Assembly (NCBI RefSeq): GCF_945980375.1
Contig: NZ_CAMFQO010000001.1
Location: forward strand, 124,001-188,000
Length of the DNA stretch: 64,000 bases
From: an uncultured Eubacterium sp.
Lineage (GTDB): Bacteria > Bacillota > Clostridia > Oscillospirales > Acutalibacteraceae
Direction of reading: 5' to 3'
Shown here: positions 52,405 to 60,709 of the stretch, one piece after another
How the letters are laid out: the number at the start of each line of letters is the position of its first letter
Numbering within the stretch: the first letter of the stretch is position 1
The notes under the pieces: model-generated
Seen by the model: only the letters and a program-made list of their open reading frames with translations
Databases searched by the model: none
What the model was told of the DNA's origin: nothing
Position numbers and translations under genes: made by a program

Positions 52405-53670
52405 TCACTTCCTTTCTACTGCAACGGAAAACATACAGTCATCTGTTTTTTTGGCTAAAACCGTGTTAACAAAATAACGTATGTCGTCCATTGCGTGATC
52501 ATTTTCTTTTTTGGGTGCATCTCGCTTTATGTCATCATCCCAGCGGTAAACCGAAAATTCTCTTATCGTATCAGTGCATACGGGAGAAAAGAATATTTCG
52601 TTTTGCTTCAGAGCCATACAAACTCTGTTTATTCCGCCAAGCACATCGTTGCTCGCCTTGATAACGGTCAGCTCGCCGTGACGACGTACCGTTTCGATGA
52701 ACGAGGCGGCAGACGGGTCAATGATAAGGGCAGTAATTTTTCTGTCCCCGATAAGCTCCTTAAGATGCCCGTAATATTCCTCGTCCGTCAACTGAACTCC
52801 CGTGTCACGCGACGAATGATAATATTCGTTTATCCTATACCAACCGTCATTACCTCTGCCCCACAGTCCAAGCGAAAAAGGATTTACCGTGCCGTAATCA
52901 CAGCTAAGGTAATATTCACTAAATTCATCACCGGCAGACCTAATGTGCTTATCAACAGAAAACATTGGGTAAACCAAGCCGTCGGCGGCAACCCATTTGC
53001 CCTCAATAAAGCGGTCATAAAATGCACCCGTGTATAAGCTTTTATATCGACTCTTGATTTTAGGCGAAAGAGAAGGATTGTCGTCCATGGTAAAATGAAT
53101 ATAGAGCATATTCTTTTCATCGGTCTTTTTTATCCACTCATTATAAAACCAATGAAACGGATGCTCCGGGTTGCAGTTAAACCAAAATTTTGAACCCTCA
53201 ACAGAGCAACGGGCAAGTGCCTGCTCAACAAATGAGCGTGGCATAAGTGCGACCTCGTCAAAAAGGACACCGCCCAAGGTCATACCCTGGATTAAAGCCG
53301 CAGAGCCTTCGTCCCTGCCACCGAAGATGTAAAATCTGTTTTTAACGCTTCCTCTTTGAATTTCCAAAAGATTTTTACTTATTTTTTCCGTTACACAAAA
53401 GCCAAGTGATTTAAGCATCGGCACAATGGGAGTAACCACATTCCGCCTCAACGAGCTGATTGTTTTGCCGCACAGCGCAAACGAGGTATCGTTAAACGAA
53501 TAAAATGCCCAAAATATGAACGACAGCGACATACACAGGGTTTTGCCCGACCTTACCGCCCCGTCACATATCAAGCCGTTTTTATCGCCGAATTTACTGC
53601 CGTTGCACCACCAGTTAAGAGCCAGTAGCTGCTTTGCGGAAAAAGGATAGAACTTAACCATTGCGGTCAT
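52405..53670 (-). CDS. terminase large subunit
   Basis: The 421-residue protein has a Walker A motif GAVRSGKTLCMS, a Walker B region GGVLFDEVALMPRSF, and a C-terminal RNase H-like nuclease (YLSCDYGTVNPFSLGLWGRG, with ALIIDPSAASFIETVRRHGE). It packages phage DNA into proheads. Two in-frame ATG codons (53670, 53661) are possible starts. Both catalytic domains look intact, so it is not an obvious pseudogene. Confidence 0.92.
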   Translation of the reverse strand: MTAMVKFYPFSAKQLLALNWWCNGSKFGDKNGLICDGAVRSGKTLCMSLSFIFWAFYSFNDTSFALCGKTISSLRRNVVTPIVPMLKSLGFCVTEKISKNLLEIQRGSVKNRFYIFGGRDEGSAALIQGMTLGGVLFDEVALMPRSFVEQALARCSVEGSKFWFNCNPEHPFHWFYNEWIKKTDEKNMLYIHFTMDDNPSLSPKIKSRYKSLYTGAFYDRFIEGKWVAADGLVYPMFSVDKHIRSAGDEFSEYYLSCDYGTVNPFSLGLWGRGNDGWYRINEYYHSSRDTGVQLTDEEYYGHLKELIGDRKITALIIDPSAASFIETVRRHGELTVIKASNDVLGGINRVCMALKQNEIFFSPVCTDTIREFSVYRWDDDIKRDAPKKENDHAMDDIRYFVNTVLAKKTDDCMFSVAVERK

Positions 53671-53977
53671 CCTCGGCAGTGCTCCTTGCACTTTTTTCTA
53701 ACGCCTCATAAAAGCTCAATGAGCCGTCGGCACCGTTGTTGCCTGCATCCATCAGCCGTTCAAAAGCCTTTATTCTGTCAAAGAACTTTATTTCCATTCC
53801 GCCGCCCTTAGGTCGCTTAATCTCGCTGATGTTGATAAGCTTAAGCTTAGGAAGACGTTGCATAATTTCGTCATCGCTCATAAACAAAAGCTTTATCGCA
53901 TCACTGCACGAGCCAAAGGCAAGCTCACTCAACCCTTTTTCAATTTGCTGTTGGGCGGTCATCTTTCTTCTCGCCAT
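53654..53977 (-). CDS. probable terminase small subunit
   Basis: The 107-residue protein starts MARRKMTAQQQIEKGLSELA and ends in an acidic helix. It is the first gene of the virion module and overlaps the large terminase gene by 17 bp, so the small terminase subunit is likely. A clear helix-turn-helix is not seen, and the protein is short for XtmA. Confidence 0.65.
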   Translation of the reverse strand: MARRKMTAQQQIEKGLSELAFGSCSDAIKLLFMSDDEIMQRLPKLKLINISEIKRPKGGGMEIKFFDRIKAFERLMDAGNNGADGSLSFYEALEKSARSTAEDDRNG

Positions 53978-54179
53978 AAATTCACCTCAAGTCAATATAG
54001 TTTGAAGCGGTTTGTGTTCATCAACAAACCCCCTCACCCATAGGCGAAAATCAAGACTTTTATTCATCATCAATGCATAATCACGGCAAAATTTTGCAAA
54101 ATAAATTTATTTTTTGTGTTTTATTCAAATCGAGTGCATACACCTGCAACAAGGTAGGAATTGAAACAATTGACAATAA
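53978..54179. other. AT-rich region upstream of the virion module
   Basis: About 200 bp without a gene. A small GGTTTGT/ACAAACC hairpin lies at 54008-54029. I see no consensus promoter facing the virion genes and no repressor, integrase or attachment site. Confidence 0.5.
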
Positions 54180-54210
54180 AAAAGCACCCTGTAAAACAGA
54201 GTGCTTTTAA
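54175..54210 (-). terminator. intrinsic terminator after the dnaI-like gene
   Basis: AAAGCACCCTGT / ACAGAGTGCTTT forms a near-perfect 12-bp stem with an AAA loop, followed on the - strand by a long T-run. Confidence 0.87.
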
Positions 54211-54224
54211 TCAATTCGATTTTA

Positions 54225-55193
54225 TTACATATTTCTTATATCATTTCCTATAAAATAAAACGGTACGTACTCACCTGTCAGGCGAGAGGTGATACGCTTG
54301 TCATACTTTTCCTCAAGTCTGTCAAAGGTGTAGTTGGTTGAAATTATTGTCGGTCTGCCTGAAAGCAGGCGTGAATTTACGATATTATACAAGGCTGCAA
54401 TGCTGTACTGATTGTCAATTTCGGTACCCAAATCATCAAGCACAAGCAAATCACACATCAGCACCTGATTTTTTGTGTATGTAATATTATCTGTTCTTCC
54501 AAACTGCTCACTTTGCAAATCATCACAAATATTTTGACTTGTACCGTAGCAAACATTATAGCCCTTGTTAATTACAACATTTGCAATAGCAAGGCTCAAA
54601 TGAGTTTTGCCGAGACCTGCACCGCCGAAGAAAATCAAATTTTTACTGCCGAGTGAAAAATTCTGTGCATACTTTCGGCAGGTGTCAAAAATCTTTTCTG
54701 CTCTTTGACGGGGTACTATTGCATTTTCCATTGGTTGCTCACTGTAATAATCAAGAATAAAATTATCAAAGGTGCATTTGTCAAGAGGTGCAAAGCGAGA
54801 TACCTCCCTGCGCATCAAATCCTTGAGCAGCTGCTTGTGGCAGGTACACATTCTGCCGTTAATAAAGCCCTTATCCTCGCACATATCACATAAATACTGC
54901 GGCTTCATTGCGTTTTCGCTGTATCCGTTTGCCTTTAGGATTTTTGAACGCTCCTCAACAAGTGCCTCACTTCTTGCACGAAGCTCCTGCACCTTTTCAT
55001 CGGTATTCTGCTTGTAAAAGAAAAGCTGACTTATCTCGATGCCGACCTGTGAAAGCCCTGCCTGAATTTTGTTGATTTCAGGTATTTCCTCCTTGATGTG
55101 AGCACTGCGAATGTCCGCCTCCATAACAGCGGTATCGTGTCGCTTTTCCAATATCCTTTTTGCTTTGTTATATATCTCGTTAGAATATGCCAT
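54225..55193 (-). CDS. primosomal helicase loader, DnaI/DnaC-like
   Basis: The 322-residue protein has an N-terminal helical part, a zinc-binding cluster (CDMCEDKGFINGRMCTCHK) and a AAA+ domain with Walker A FFGGAGLGKTHLSLAIA and Walker B LLVLDDLGTE. A sensor/box VII part follows (IISTNYTFDRLEEKYDKRIT). Such proteins load the replicative helicase. It lies 10 bp after a DnaD-domain gene, the usual chromosomal primosome pair of clostridia. The adjacency to the virion module is probably chance. Confidence 0.92.
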   Translation of the reverse strand: MAYSNEIYNKAKRILEKRHDTAVMEADIRSAHIKEEIPEINKIQAGLSQVGIEISQLFFYKQNTDEKVQELRARSEALVEERSKILKANGYSENAMKPQYLCDMCEDKGFINGRMCTCHKQLLKDLMRREVSRFAPLDKCTFDNFILDYYSEQPMENAIVPRQRAEKIFDTCRKYAQNFSLGSKNLIFFGGAGLGKTHLSLAIANVVINKGYNVCYGTSQNICDDLQSEQFGRTDNITYTKNQVLMCDLLVLDDLGTEIDNQYSIAALYNIVNSRLLSGRPTIISTNYTFDRLEEKYDKRITSRLTGEYVPFYFIGNDIRNM

Positions 55194-55203
55194 AAATTAT
55201 CCC

Positions 55204-56202
55204 TTATATATCGTAATCATCATTAAGCATTGCACGACGGTTAATTTCATTAATATCGTATGTTTCATCAATAGCAGGCTTTTGCCTTGCTTCCTTTTTG
55301 TCGCGGAACTCCTTTTCCTGCTTTGCAACGGCATCGGGAGTAAATATGCCCTTTTTCTTCCAATTCTTCAGCACGGTATCAACGTATCTGAGGGTAGGCT
55401 TGTCGGTGTTTTCCTTCATAATATCGCAGGCAATGGAAATCATTTGAATATCAAAATCATCGCTCCAACGCATAATCATTTCTCTTTGCTTAACAGTAGG
55501 ACTTCGATGACTGACACCGCTGATTGCCACGATTTCGTTCCAAAGCCTGTCGGAGCTTTCAAGCATTTTCAGCTGTTCATCGGCAGCCTCAAGGGTAACA
55601 ATGCCCTCCTCGCTCCACCTTTTTGCCATAGAAGCGATGTATGCCGTGCCGATAGCTCTGCCCTTTTCCTTTTCGGATTTGTAATACTGCAAAATAACAA
55701 GCACAACATCACACGGCAGACCGTAATATGTAACCATATTTATAATCAGCTCCTGCTCAACATGGCTGATTGTTCTGCCGAATATTTCCTGTGCGTGCTG
55801 AACAAGTAAGGTGAGCTCCCTGTTATCTCTGCACATAGCAACAATGTCGCTTGGATTAAGGCGCGGAACAGGAACACTTTCTTTTACGGGCTCGGTGCTT
55901 ACAGGCTTGCTTTCAGCCTTTAGAACGCCTTGTTCTAAAGGTGAGATTCCACCCTCTGAGTTAACACAAAGCACACCCTCTTCAACCCAAAACTCCAAAA
56001 AATCGGTTGCATCTGCCTCGGTGCATCCAAGACATTTTGCAACATACTTGCTGTCGCACGGAGCATTGCCTGCCAAAATGAGCAGTAATGCCTTTAGCTG
56101 ATATTCACTTGCAAGCTTTAGATAATGCGTTGCAATTTTTTTTGGAACTGCAACCATACCCTCCTGCCAAATATCACCGACAGGAACAACCTGATAAAGC
56201 AT
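55204..56202 (-). CDS. DnaD-domain primosomal protein (DnaB/DnaD-like)
   Basis: The 332-residue protein has an N-terminal winged helix and two DnaD (DDBH2) domains, seen in EIFGRTISHVEQELIINMVT with VILQYYKSEKEKGRAIGTAY, and again in ISGVSHRSPTVKQREMIMRW. The C-terminal part carries the KNWKKKGIFTPDAVAKQEKE stretch. It helps open the origin and recruit the helicase loader encoded next. ATG 56202 has GAGGTG 6 bases upstream. Confidence 0.92.
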   Translation of the reverse strand: MLYQVVPVGDIWQEGMVAVPKKIATHYLKLASEYQLKALLLILAGNAPCDSKYVAKCLGCTEADATDFLEFWVEEGVLCVNSEGGISPLEQGVLKAESKPVSTEPVKESVPVPRLNPSDIVAMCRDNRELTLLVQHAQEIFGRTISHVEQELIINMVTYYGLPCDVVLVILQYYKSEKEKGRAIGTAYIASMAKRWSEEGIVTLEAADEQLKMLESSDRLWNEIVAISGVSHRSPTVKQREMIMRWSDDFDIQMISIACDIMKENTDKPTLRYVDTVLKNWKKKGIFTPDAVAKQEKEFRDKKEARQKPAIDETYDINEINRRAMLNDDYDI

Positions 56203-56222
56203 TTTGCTCACCTCTTTTCACA

Positions 56223-56499
56223 TAGGCAATAAAGAGTAATCTGAGCCTGCCAAAAATGCAGAATTAAAGCGACTTTTGAAATTTTCGCTGTCGCCTTGCG
56301 TCAGCAAGGCTTCCATCTCAAAATCCAAAATTCATCTTTACTTCAAGCATTTTTGGTCTGCGAGTTCAAATTGTGCTGATTTGTTCTTAATCAAGGCACA
56401 AAAACGCAGGAATACTTTTTGTATTCCGAGTATTTTTAACACAGAGTAAGAGCAAATCAGCCAATTTGAACCACGGTTCGGATTGCTCTTTATTGCCTA
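56223..56499 (-). repeat. ~277-bp structured element, copy 1 (MITE or unknown RNA)
   Basis: The element runs from TAGGCAATAAAGAG to CTCTTTATTGCCTA. Read on the - strand it folds as an outer stem (~20 bp) and a second long stem. Within these are a GGAATAC/GTATTCC hairpin, a CAAAAATGC/GCATTTTTG stem, a GCCTTGC/GCAAGGC hairpin and an AGCGA/TCGCT stem. Copy 2 at 61373 keeps all of these with different sequence in several helices. There is no reading frame of note. It fills the gap between the DnaD gene and the upstream phosphodiesterase gene. Confidence 0.85.
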
Positions 56500-56547
56500 C
56501 CAAATATTTTACCAAAATTCAGCCCTTTGTTCAACCACAACATAAAG

Positions 56548-56569
56548 GGACATTCTTGCGAATGTCCAC
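56548..56569 (-). terminator. probable terminator after the phosphodiesterase gene
   Basis: GGACATTC-TTGC-GAATGTCC is a perfect 8-bp hairpin 11 bp past the stop. The following - strand sequence (CCTTTATG) is only weakly T-rich. Confidence 0.45.
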
Positions 56570-56579
56570 AATATACATA

Positions 56580-57455
56580 TTAATAAGTAATGCAATCTGT
56601 TGTAATCATATAAACGCCAAGCTCCAAAAGCTTTTTAAGGGTGTCCATATCATTAATAGTCCAGGCGCCCATATTCAAGCCCTCGTCCTTGCACTTTTTT
56701 ATCATTGCGCTGTCGTTATCGTAATTTGCCTGATTGTTGCCGTCAAAATCAATACCGCAATTTTCAAGTGATTTTGCAAGCTCAATATCTTCATCCTTAA
56801 TTTCCTTAACAAGATACATAAGGGGCTTGTCGGTGACTTGACGAAGTGCCTGAAGGTCGCTGAATTGGAAGGAAATAAAGGTAATATTAACCAATGGATA
56901 TTCGTTGCAAATATCAATTATTTCGTTATAGTATTCCTGATTATTATCCTCCTTAAGTTCAATCACGGCACGCATATTGTAATTGTTGCACACTCTCATA
57001 TAGTCAACAAATCTGCAAATACGAAGCTCTGGGTACTTGTCGATATTCACACCGTTATCGGTATATCCGTCCAAAAGCTCCTCGTAGGTTGAGCTTTCAA
57101 TCATTTTGCTGATGTCCATCATACGATAGGTTGAACGGTCGTGATGAACAACCCACACGCCGTCCTTGGTGCGATATATATCACACTCCGCGCCCCAATA
57201 CTCTGCCTCGCCTGCCTCTATAAATGCAGGCTCCGTATTTTCGGGAGCATATCCTCTAAAGCCGCGGTGTGCCACAAGGAGCGGACGTTGTTCAAGATTG
57301 TCACCGATAGCGGTAATTTGATAGTCCTTTGTTTTGCAATATTCCCTAAGCACTATTGCGCCTGCCGAGGTTATCACAATTACAAGTGCCAAAAAAACGC
57401 ACAGCACCGCAATCAATATCTTTTTTCCTTTACTAAGCTTTACCTTACTGTTCAT
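56580..57455 (-). CDS. membrane-anchored glycerophosphodiester phosphodiesterase
   Basis: The 291-residue protein has an N-terminal membrane anchor (ILIAVLCVFLALVIVITSAG) and a GDPD barrel: LVAHRGFRGYAPENTEPAFI with the His-Arg and Glu-Asn-Thr motif, EYWGAECDIYRTKDGVWVVH, and a C-terminal GAWTINDMDTL. It releases glycerol 3-phosphate from phosphodiesters, probably outside the membrane. ATG 57455 follows AAAGGAG and overlaps the end of the nitroreductase gene. Confidence 0.92.
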   Translation of the reverse strand: MNSKVKLSKGKKILIAVLCVFLALVIVITSAGAIVLREYCKTKDYQITAIGDNLEQRPLLVAHRGFRGYAPENTEPAFIEAGEAEYWGAECDIYRTKDGVWVVHHDRSTYRMMDISKMIESSTYEELLDGYTDNGVNIDKYPELRICRFVDYMRVCNNYNMRAVIELKEDNNQEYYNEIIDICNEYPLVNITFISFQFSDLQALRQVTDKPLMYLVKEIKDEDIELAKSLENCGIDFDGNNQANYDNDSAMIKKCKDEGLNMGAWTINDMDTLKKLLELGVYMITTDCITY

Positions 57456-58218
57456 CGTTATTCTCCTTTGGTTCAAATTTTAATCGTTGAGGCTCCGAAA
57501 CCTCAAAAACATTTTCAAGGCTCCATTTACCGTTTATGCCCTTTGCCCTTGTGCCTATTACAAAATGAAGCTTTGCAATGCCGAAATCAATGCTTTTGTC
57601 CGAATAAGGCTCATCAACATAGGCGGAAAAGATTCCGTTTTCGTATCTGAATTTTACAGGTCGTCTGTTCACCGCGGACGGTCCCTTTTCCACAAGCTTT
57701 AAGGCATAGGAATATGCTTCAGGTAGCTTTTCGTCACAAACCTCAATCATATCCTGATAGCTTTTGCTCTTTTTGTGTGTGGCAGAATACATACTTTTTT
57801 CTACGATGGAATATCTGTCCCTCGCGTAGCCGATTGCAATAACAGCATACACTCTTTTTTCACTTGGAAAATCAAAGCTTTCGTACACCTTATTTTCGTT
57901 ATATGTACCGCTGACCCAGCATGTGCCCAAACCGTGATACACGCATTGCAAAACAATGCTCTCTCCGTAGTAGCCGCAATCCTCACGAGCCTTTTGGCTG
58001 TCAGGTCCGGCAACTATTATCATACTGAATTTTCCGCTGAATATTTTGAAAAAGGGTGTGGCATCGTCAACAAAAACAAAGTCAAGCCCTGCACTTTCGT
58101 TAACAACGTCTACCATCTGCTTAATTACATCCTTAACATCATCTGCAAGGTGCTTTGGCTTGAACGCCCTGCGAGAATGTCTTTTTTCTATTGCTTCAAT
58201 GTATTGTTCATTAGTCAT
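57445..58218 (-). CDS. nitroreductase-family flavoprotein
   Basis: The 257-residue protein has the N-terminal FMN-binding KRHSRRAFKPKHL and the DCGYYGESIVLQCVYHGLGT helix with GTCWVSG, then an extended C-terminal half. This fits the two-domain (TM1586-like) nitroreductase family rather than classical NfsB. Substrate unknown. ATG 58218 is chosen; GTG 58233 is possible. It overlaps the phosphodiesterase gene. Confidence 0.87.
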   Translation of the reverse strand: MTNEQYIEAIEKRHSRRAFKPKHLADDVKDVIKQMVDVVNESAGLDFVFVDDATPFFKIFSGKFSMIIVAGPDSQKAREDCGYYGESIVLQCVYHGLGTCWVSGTYNENKVYESFDFPSEKRVYAVIAIGYARDRYSIVEKSMYSATHKKSKSYQDMIEVCDEKLPEAYSYALKLVEKGPSAVNRRPVKFRYENGIFSAYVDEPYSDKSIDFGIAKLHFVIGTRAKGINGKWSLENVFEVSEPQRLKFEPKENNDEQ

Positions 58219-58323
58219 ACTTATTACCGTCACCCTGTCTTTTCTATATTATAGCATTAAAATACAAAAAAGTATATAATATTTTATTACCAATATTCAA
58301 ATGTAAATAGTTGGTTAAATTGC

Positions 58324-58352
58324 TTGACTTTAACACAGGGTGATATTATAAT
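58324..58352 (+). promoter_or_regulatory. promoter of the small membrane protein gene
   Basis: TTGACT and TATAAT are 17 bp apart, 31 bp before the ATG. Confidence 0.83.
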
Positions 58353-58383
58353 AATTGTAGAATATTTAAGGGGGTTCATAATA

Positions 58384-58653
58384 ATGAATTTCAAGAAAAT
58401 CATAAAGGTTATCAGTGTTATTGCTGCTCTTGTTGCTGTTGCCGCAGCTGTATATGTAGCAGTTCAAAAGCTTACTGCAAAAAAGCAGCCGGAATATTTT
58501 GACGATAACGATTTCTTTGAATGTGATAATGAGATTGAAATTGTTGAGGTTGAAAACGAGCCTGAGGCAGAGGAAGCTGTAAAGGAGGAGCCAAAGAAAA
58601 AGGCTGCCCCAAAGAAAAATAACAAAAAGCCGGCAAAGGCAGACGCTGAATAA
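58384..58653 (+). CDS. small membrane-anchored acidic/lysine-rich protein, unknown
   Basis: The 89-residue protein has one N-terminal membrane helix (VISVIAALVAVAAAVYVAV), then an acidic stretch (EYFDDNDFFECDNEIEIVEV) and a Lys/Ala/Pro tail (KKKAAPKKNNKKPAKADAE). It has its own strong promoter and terminator. ATG 58384 follows GGGGG. No family is recognised. Similar short proteins are common in Ruminococcaceae, but a role is not known to me. Confidence 0.82.
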   Translation: MNFKKIIKVISVIAALVAVAAAVYVAVQKLTAKKQPEYFDDNDFFECDNEIEIVEVENEPEAEEAVKEEPKKKAAPKKNNKKPAKADAE

Positions 58654-58655
58654 TC

Positions 58656-58687
58656 AAAGAGCAACTAAGGTTGCTCTTTATTTTTAA
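58656..58687 (+). terminator. intrinsic terminator after the small membrane protein gene
   Basis: AAAGAGCAAC / GTTGCTCTTT with a TAAG loop is followed by ATTTTTA. Confidence 0.88.
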
Positions 58688-58702
58688 CGGACGGTAATAG
58701 AT

Positions 58703-59560
58703 ATGTACAATGTAGGTTTGGTCCTTGAAGGCGGAGGCAACCGTGCAATATACACAAGCGGTGTGCTTGACGCTTTTATGGAAAACGATGTTAGGTTCCC
58801 TTATACAATAGGAGTATCGGCAGGTAGCTGTAACGCAACCTCATTTATTGCAGGCAACCATGGGCGACAGCACGATTTGGAAATAAATTATGTTAACGAC
58901 AAAAGATATATGGGCATAAGCAATTTGCTTAAGGGGCACGGCTTTCTAAACACCGATTGGATATTCGGCGAGCTTGCCTACGATATTTTGCCGCTTAATC
59001 AGGACGCCTTTGATGAAAATATAAAGAGCACTGTGCTTTGTGCAGTGGCAACAAACTCAACAACAGGCAAGCCCGAATATTTTTATCCCAAAAGTATGCG
59101 AGACGGCTGTCCTGAGCTAAAGGCAAGCTGTTCTCTTCCGGGAATTACAAACGGGGTTGAAATCGGCGGTATAAAATTTTTTGACGGCGGTCTTGTTGAT
59201 TCTATCCCGTTACAGCATGCATTTGATGACGGATGCCAAAAAGCCGTTGTCATCCTTACTCAGCACAAGGGATATGTTAAGGAGCCTGTTAATCCAAAGG
59301 CAGAGCGTATTTTCAAAAAATATCCAAAAATCGGCGAGGCTGTTGTTAACAGACATATTATGTATAACAAACAGCTTGAGCTTGTTAATGAGGCAGAAGA
59401 AAACGGCACGGCGCTTGTTATCAGACCGACTGCCCCGCTCGGCACATCTACGCTTGAAAGAGATGTTTCAAAGCTTGAGGCTATTTATCAGCTTGGCTAC
59501 AAGCAGGGACTGCAAAGGGCGCAGGAGGTCAAGGAATTTATTAAGGAGGCACAACAATGA
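58703..59560 (+). CDS. patatin-like phospholipase
   Basis: The 285-residue protein has the oxyanion loop LEGGGNRAIYTSGVLDAF, the nucleophile elbow GVSAGSCNATSF (Ser near 39) and the Asp of the dyad in KFFDGGLVDSIPLQHA (near residue 161). It is a cytoplasmic lipid acyl hydrolase of the YjjU type. It overlaps the following gene by 4 bp. The Shine-Dalgarno is weak. Confidence 0.94.
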   Translation: MYNVGLVLEGGGNRAIYTSGVLDAFMENDVRFPYTIGVSAGSCNATSFIAGNHGRQHDLEINYVNDKRYMGISNLLKGHGFLNTDWIFGELAYDILPLNQDAFDENIKSTVLCAVATNSTTGKPEYFYPKSMRDGCPELKASCSLPGITNGVEIGGIKFFDGGLVDSIPLQHAFDDGCQKAVVILTQHKGYVKEPVNPKAERIFKKYPKIGEAVVNRHIMYNKQLELVNEAEENGTALVIRPTAPLGTSTLERDVSKLEAIYQLGYKQGLQRAQEVKEFIKEAQQ

Positions 59561-59907
59561 TTATTGCAGTAACATATGATAACGGGGTAATCAATCAGCA
59601 TTTTGGCAAAACCCAATATATGAAGATTTACGAAACAAACGAAAGCAAAGAAATCCAAAAGGTTCACCTTGAAAGCATGGGCAAGCATACTCACCACGGT
59701 ATTGCAGGCTACATCAAGGAAATAGGGGTTGATGTGCTGATTTGCGGAGGGCTCGGCCAGGGAGCAGTAGATGCACTTGAAGCCGCAGGAATTACAATTT
59801 ATGCCGGCAACACGGGTAACTGTGACAGTGCGGTAATCTCATTTCTTAACGGAAGTATGGTGCAAAACAGCAAGGCAAATTGCAACCATCACCACGAGCA
59901 CCATTAA
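59557..59907 (+). CDS. NifX/NifB-type dinitrogenase iron-molybdenum cofactor family protein
   Basis: The 116-residue protein has the family core MIIAVTYDNGVINQHFGKTQ, then GADVLIC-like IGVDVLICGGLGQGAVDALE and a His-rich end (NHHHEHH). The family binds iron-sulfur or iron-molybdenum clusters. Members outside nitrogen fixers have unknown roles. No nif genes are near. The His-rich tail may bind metal. Confidence 0.88.
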   Translation: MIIAVTYDNGVINQHFGKTQYMKIYETNESKEIQKVHLESMGKHTHHGIAGYIKEIGVDVLICGGLGQGAVDALEAAGITIYAGNTGNCDSAVISFLNGSMVQNSKANCNHHHEHH

Positions 59908-59924
59908 TGATTAAACAAAAAGAA

Positions 59925-59965
59925 AACACTCATATCCGTTCGCTCCGGATGTGAGTGTTATTTTT
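59925..59965. terminator. terminator between the NifX-like gene and the QueT gene
   Basis: AACACTCATATCCG and CGGATGTGAGTGTT pair almost fully around a short loop, with TTTTT after it on the + strand. The convergent QueT gene ends 5 bp beyond. Confidence 0.87.
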
Positions 59966-59969
59966 GTGT

Positions 59970-60512
59970 TTATTCGGGCTTTTTAATCACCGTTTTGTTA
60001 AGATTATTTTTGATGATGATAAAGTACAGAGCCGTTCCGAGCACCGCCATTACACCAAGCTCACCCAAGGCAACCAAACCACCTTGAGTTAAAAATCCTA
60101 CAAATTCAAAGTCGCCCTCAATAAAGAAATGCTCAATTTCCCATCCAATGATTACACCGTTCCATACAGCAGGCATAAGCATTGCCAAAAGCGGATACTT
60201 GCCAAGCTTAACATTCCTCAGCGCATACATACAAATTGCAGAGCCGAGCGTTGCCAACGAGCCGAAAATCATATCGAGCGGCAGGCCTTGACCGATGCTT
60301 GCAATGTTAGAAATCACACAGCCAAGGGTTAGCCCCGGAATAGCCGCAGGGGTAAACAACGCCAAAACATTAAGTGCCTCCGATGCCCTGAACTGAACAG
60401 CCATTGTTGTTGTGCCGGGCAAAATAAGGTTTTGCGCATAGGTCAGCGCAGCGTACATTGCCCCGATTATTGCAGTTTGTGCAATAAAAGCATTTTTCTT
60501 TTTGATACTCAT
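59970..60512 (-). CDS. queT: queuosine-precursor transporter QueT family
   Basis: The 180-residue protein is hydrophobic with about six membrane segments. It has the QueT family stretches AIIGAMYAALTYAQNLILPG, QFRASEALNVLALFTPAAIP and GCVISNIASIGQGLPLDMIF. It is an S component likely to take up queuine precursors such as preQ1 together with an ECF module. The gene lies directly behind a riboswitch-like leader. ATG 60512 has AAAGGAG 10 bases upstream. Confidence 0.9.
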   Translation of the reverse strand: MSIKKKNAFIAQTAIIGAMYAALTYAQNLILPGTTTMAVQFRASEALNVLALFTPAAIPGLTLGCVISNIASIGQGLPLDMIFGSLATLGSAICMYALRNVKLGKYPLLAMLMPAVWNGVIIGWEIEHFFIEGDFEFVGFLTQGGLVALGELGVMAVLGTALYFIIIKNNLNKTVIKKPE

Positions 60513-60520
60513 TTTCAATT

Positions 60521-60584
60521 TTCTCCTTTAGTTTTGTTTTTAGAAGCCACAGGCATGTGACTGGTCAGGATTTTGCGAACTGAC
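60521..60584 (-). ncRNA. preQ1 riboswitch (class III-like) upstream of queT
   Basis: On the - strand GTCAG-TTCGCAAAATC-CTGAC forms a stem whose loop carries UUCGCA as in preQ1 aptamers. A second hairpin (AGTCACA-TGCC-TGTGGCT) follows, then an A-rich tail ACAAAACTAAAGGAG in which AAGG can pair with the CC of the first loop and includes the Shine-Dalgarno. The inserted helix fits the class III layout known from Ruminococcaceae queT leaders. Ligand binding would hide the ribosome site. Confidence 0.7.
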
Positions 60585-60642
60585 AAAGGAGATTATAATA
60601 TAAAACCAAAGGAAAAGCAAGAAAAATATTATGAAAGCATTA

Positions 60643-60696
60643 ATCCCCTCAGTCGCATATAAAATGCGACAGCTCCCCTTATTTGTAAGAGGAGCC
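60643..60696 (+). repeat. CCCCTCAG-type intergenic repeat, copy E
   Basis: ATCCCCTCAGTCGCAT, an inner TCGCAT/ATGCGA hairpin, then CAGCTCCCCTTAT and the closing AGAGGAGCC arm. It lies between the QueT riboswitch and the end of the phosphatase gene, with no ATTGAAC-type terminator beside it. Confidence 0.78.
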
Positions 60697-60709
60697 GTAA
60701 TCGGTTAAA

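Noticed and set aside
43969-53977. Intact inducible prophage
   Set aside because: No integrase, repressor, replication, tail tube, sheath, tape measure or adjacent lysis genes, and no attachment-site repeats were found.
54225-56202. dnaI/dnaD-like genes as phage replication genes
   Set aside because: They are separated from the virion genes by a terminator and ~200 bp, and this pair is a standard clostridial chromosomal primosome locus.
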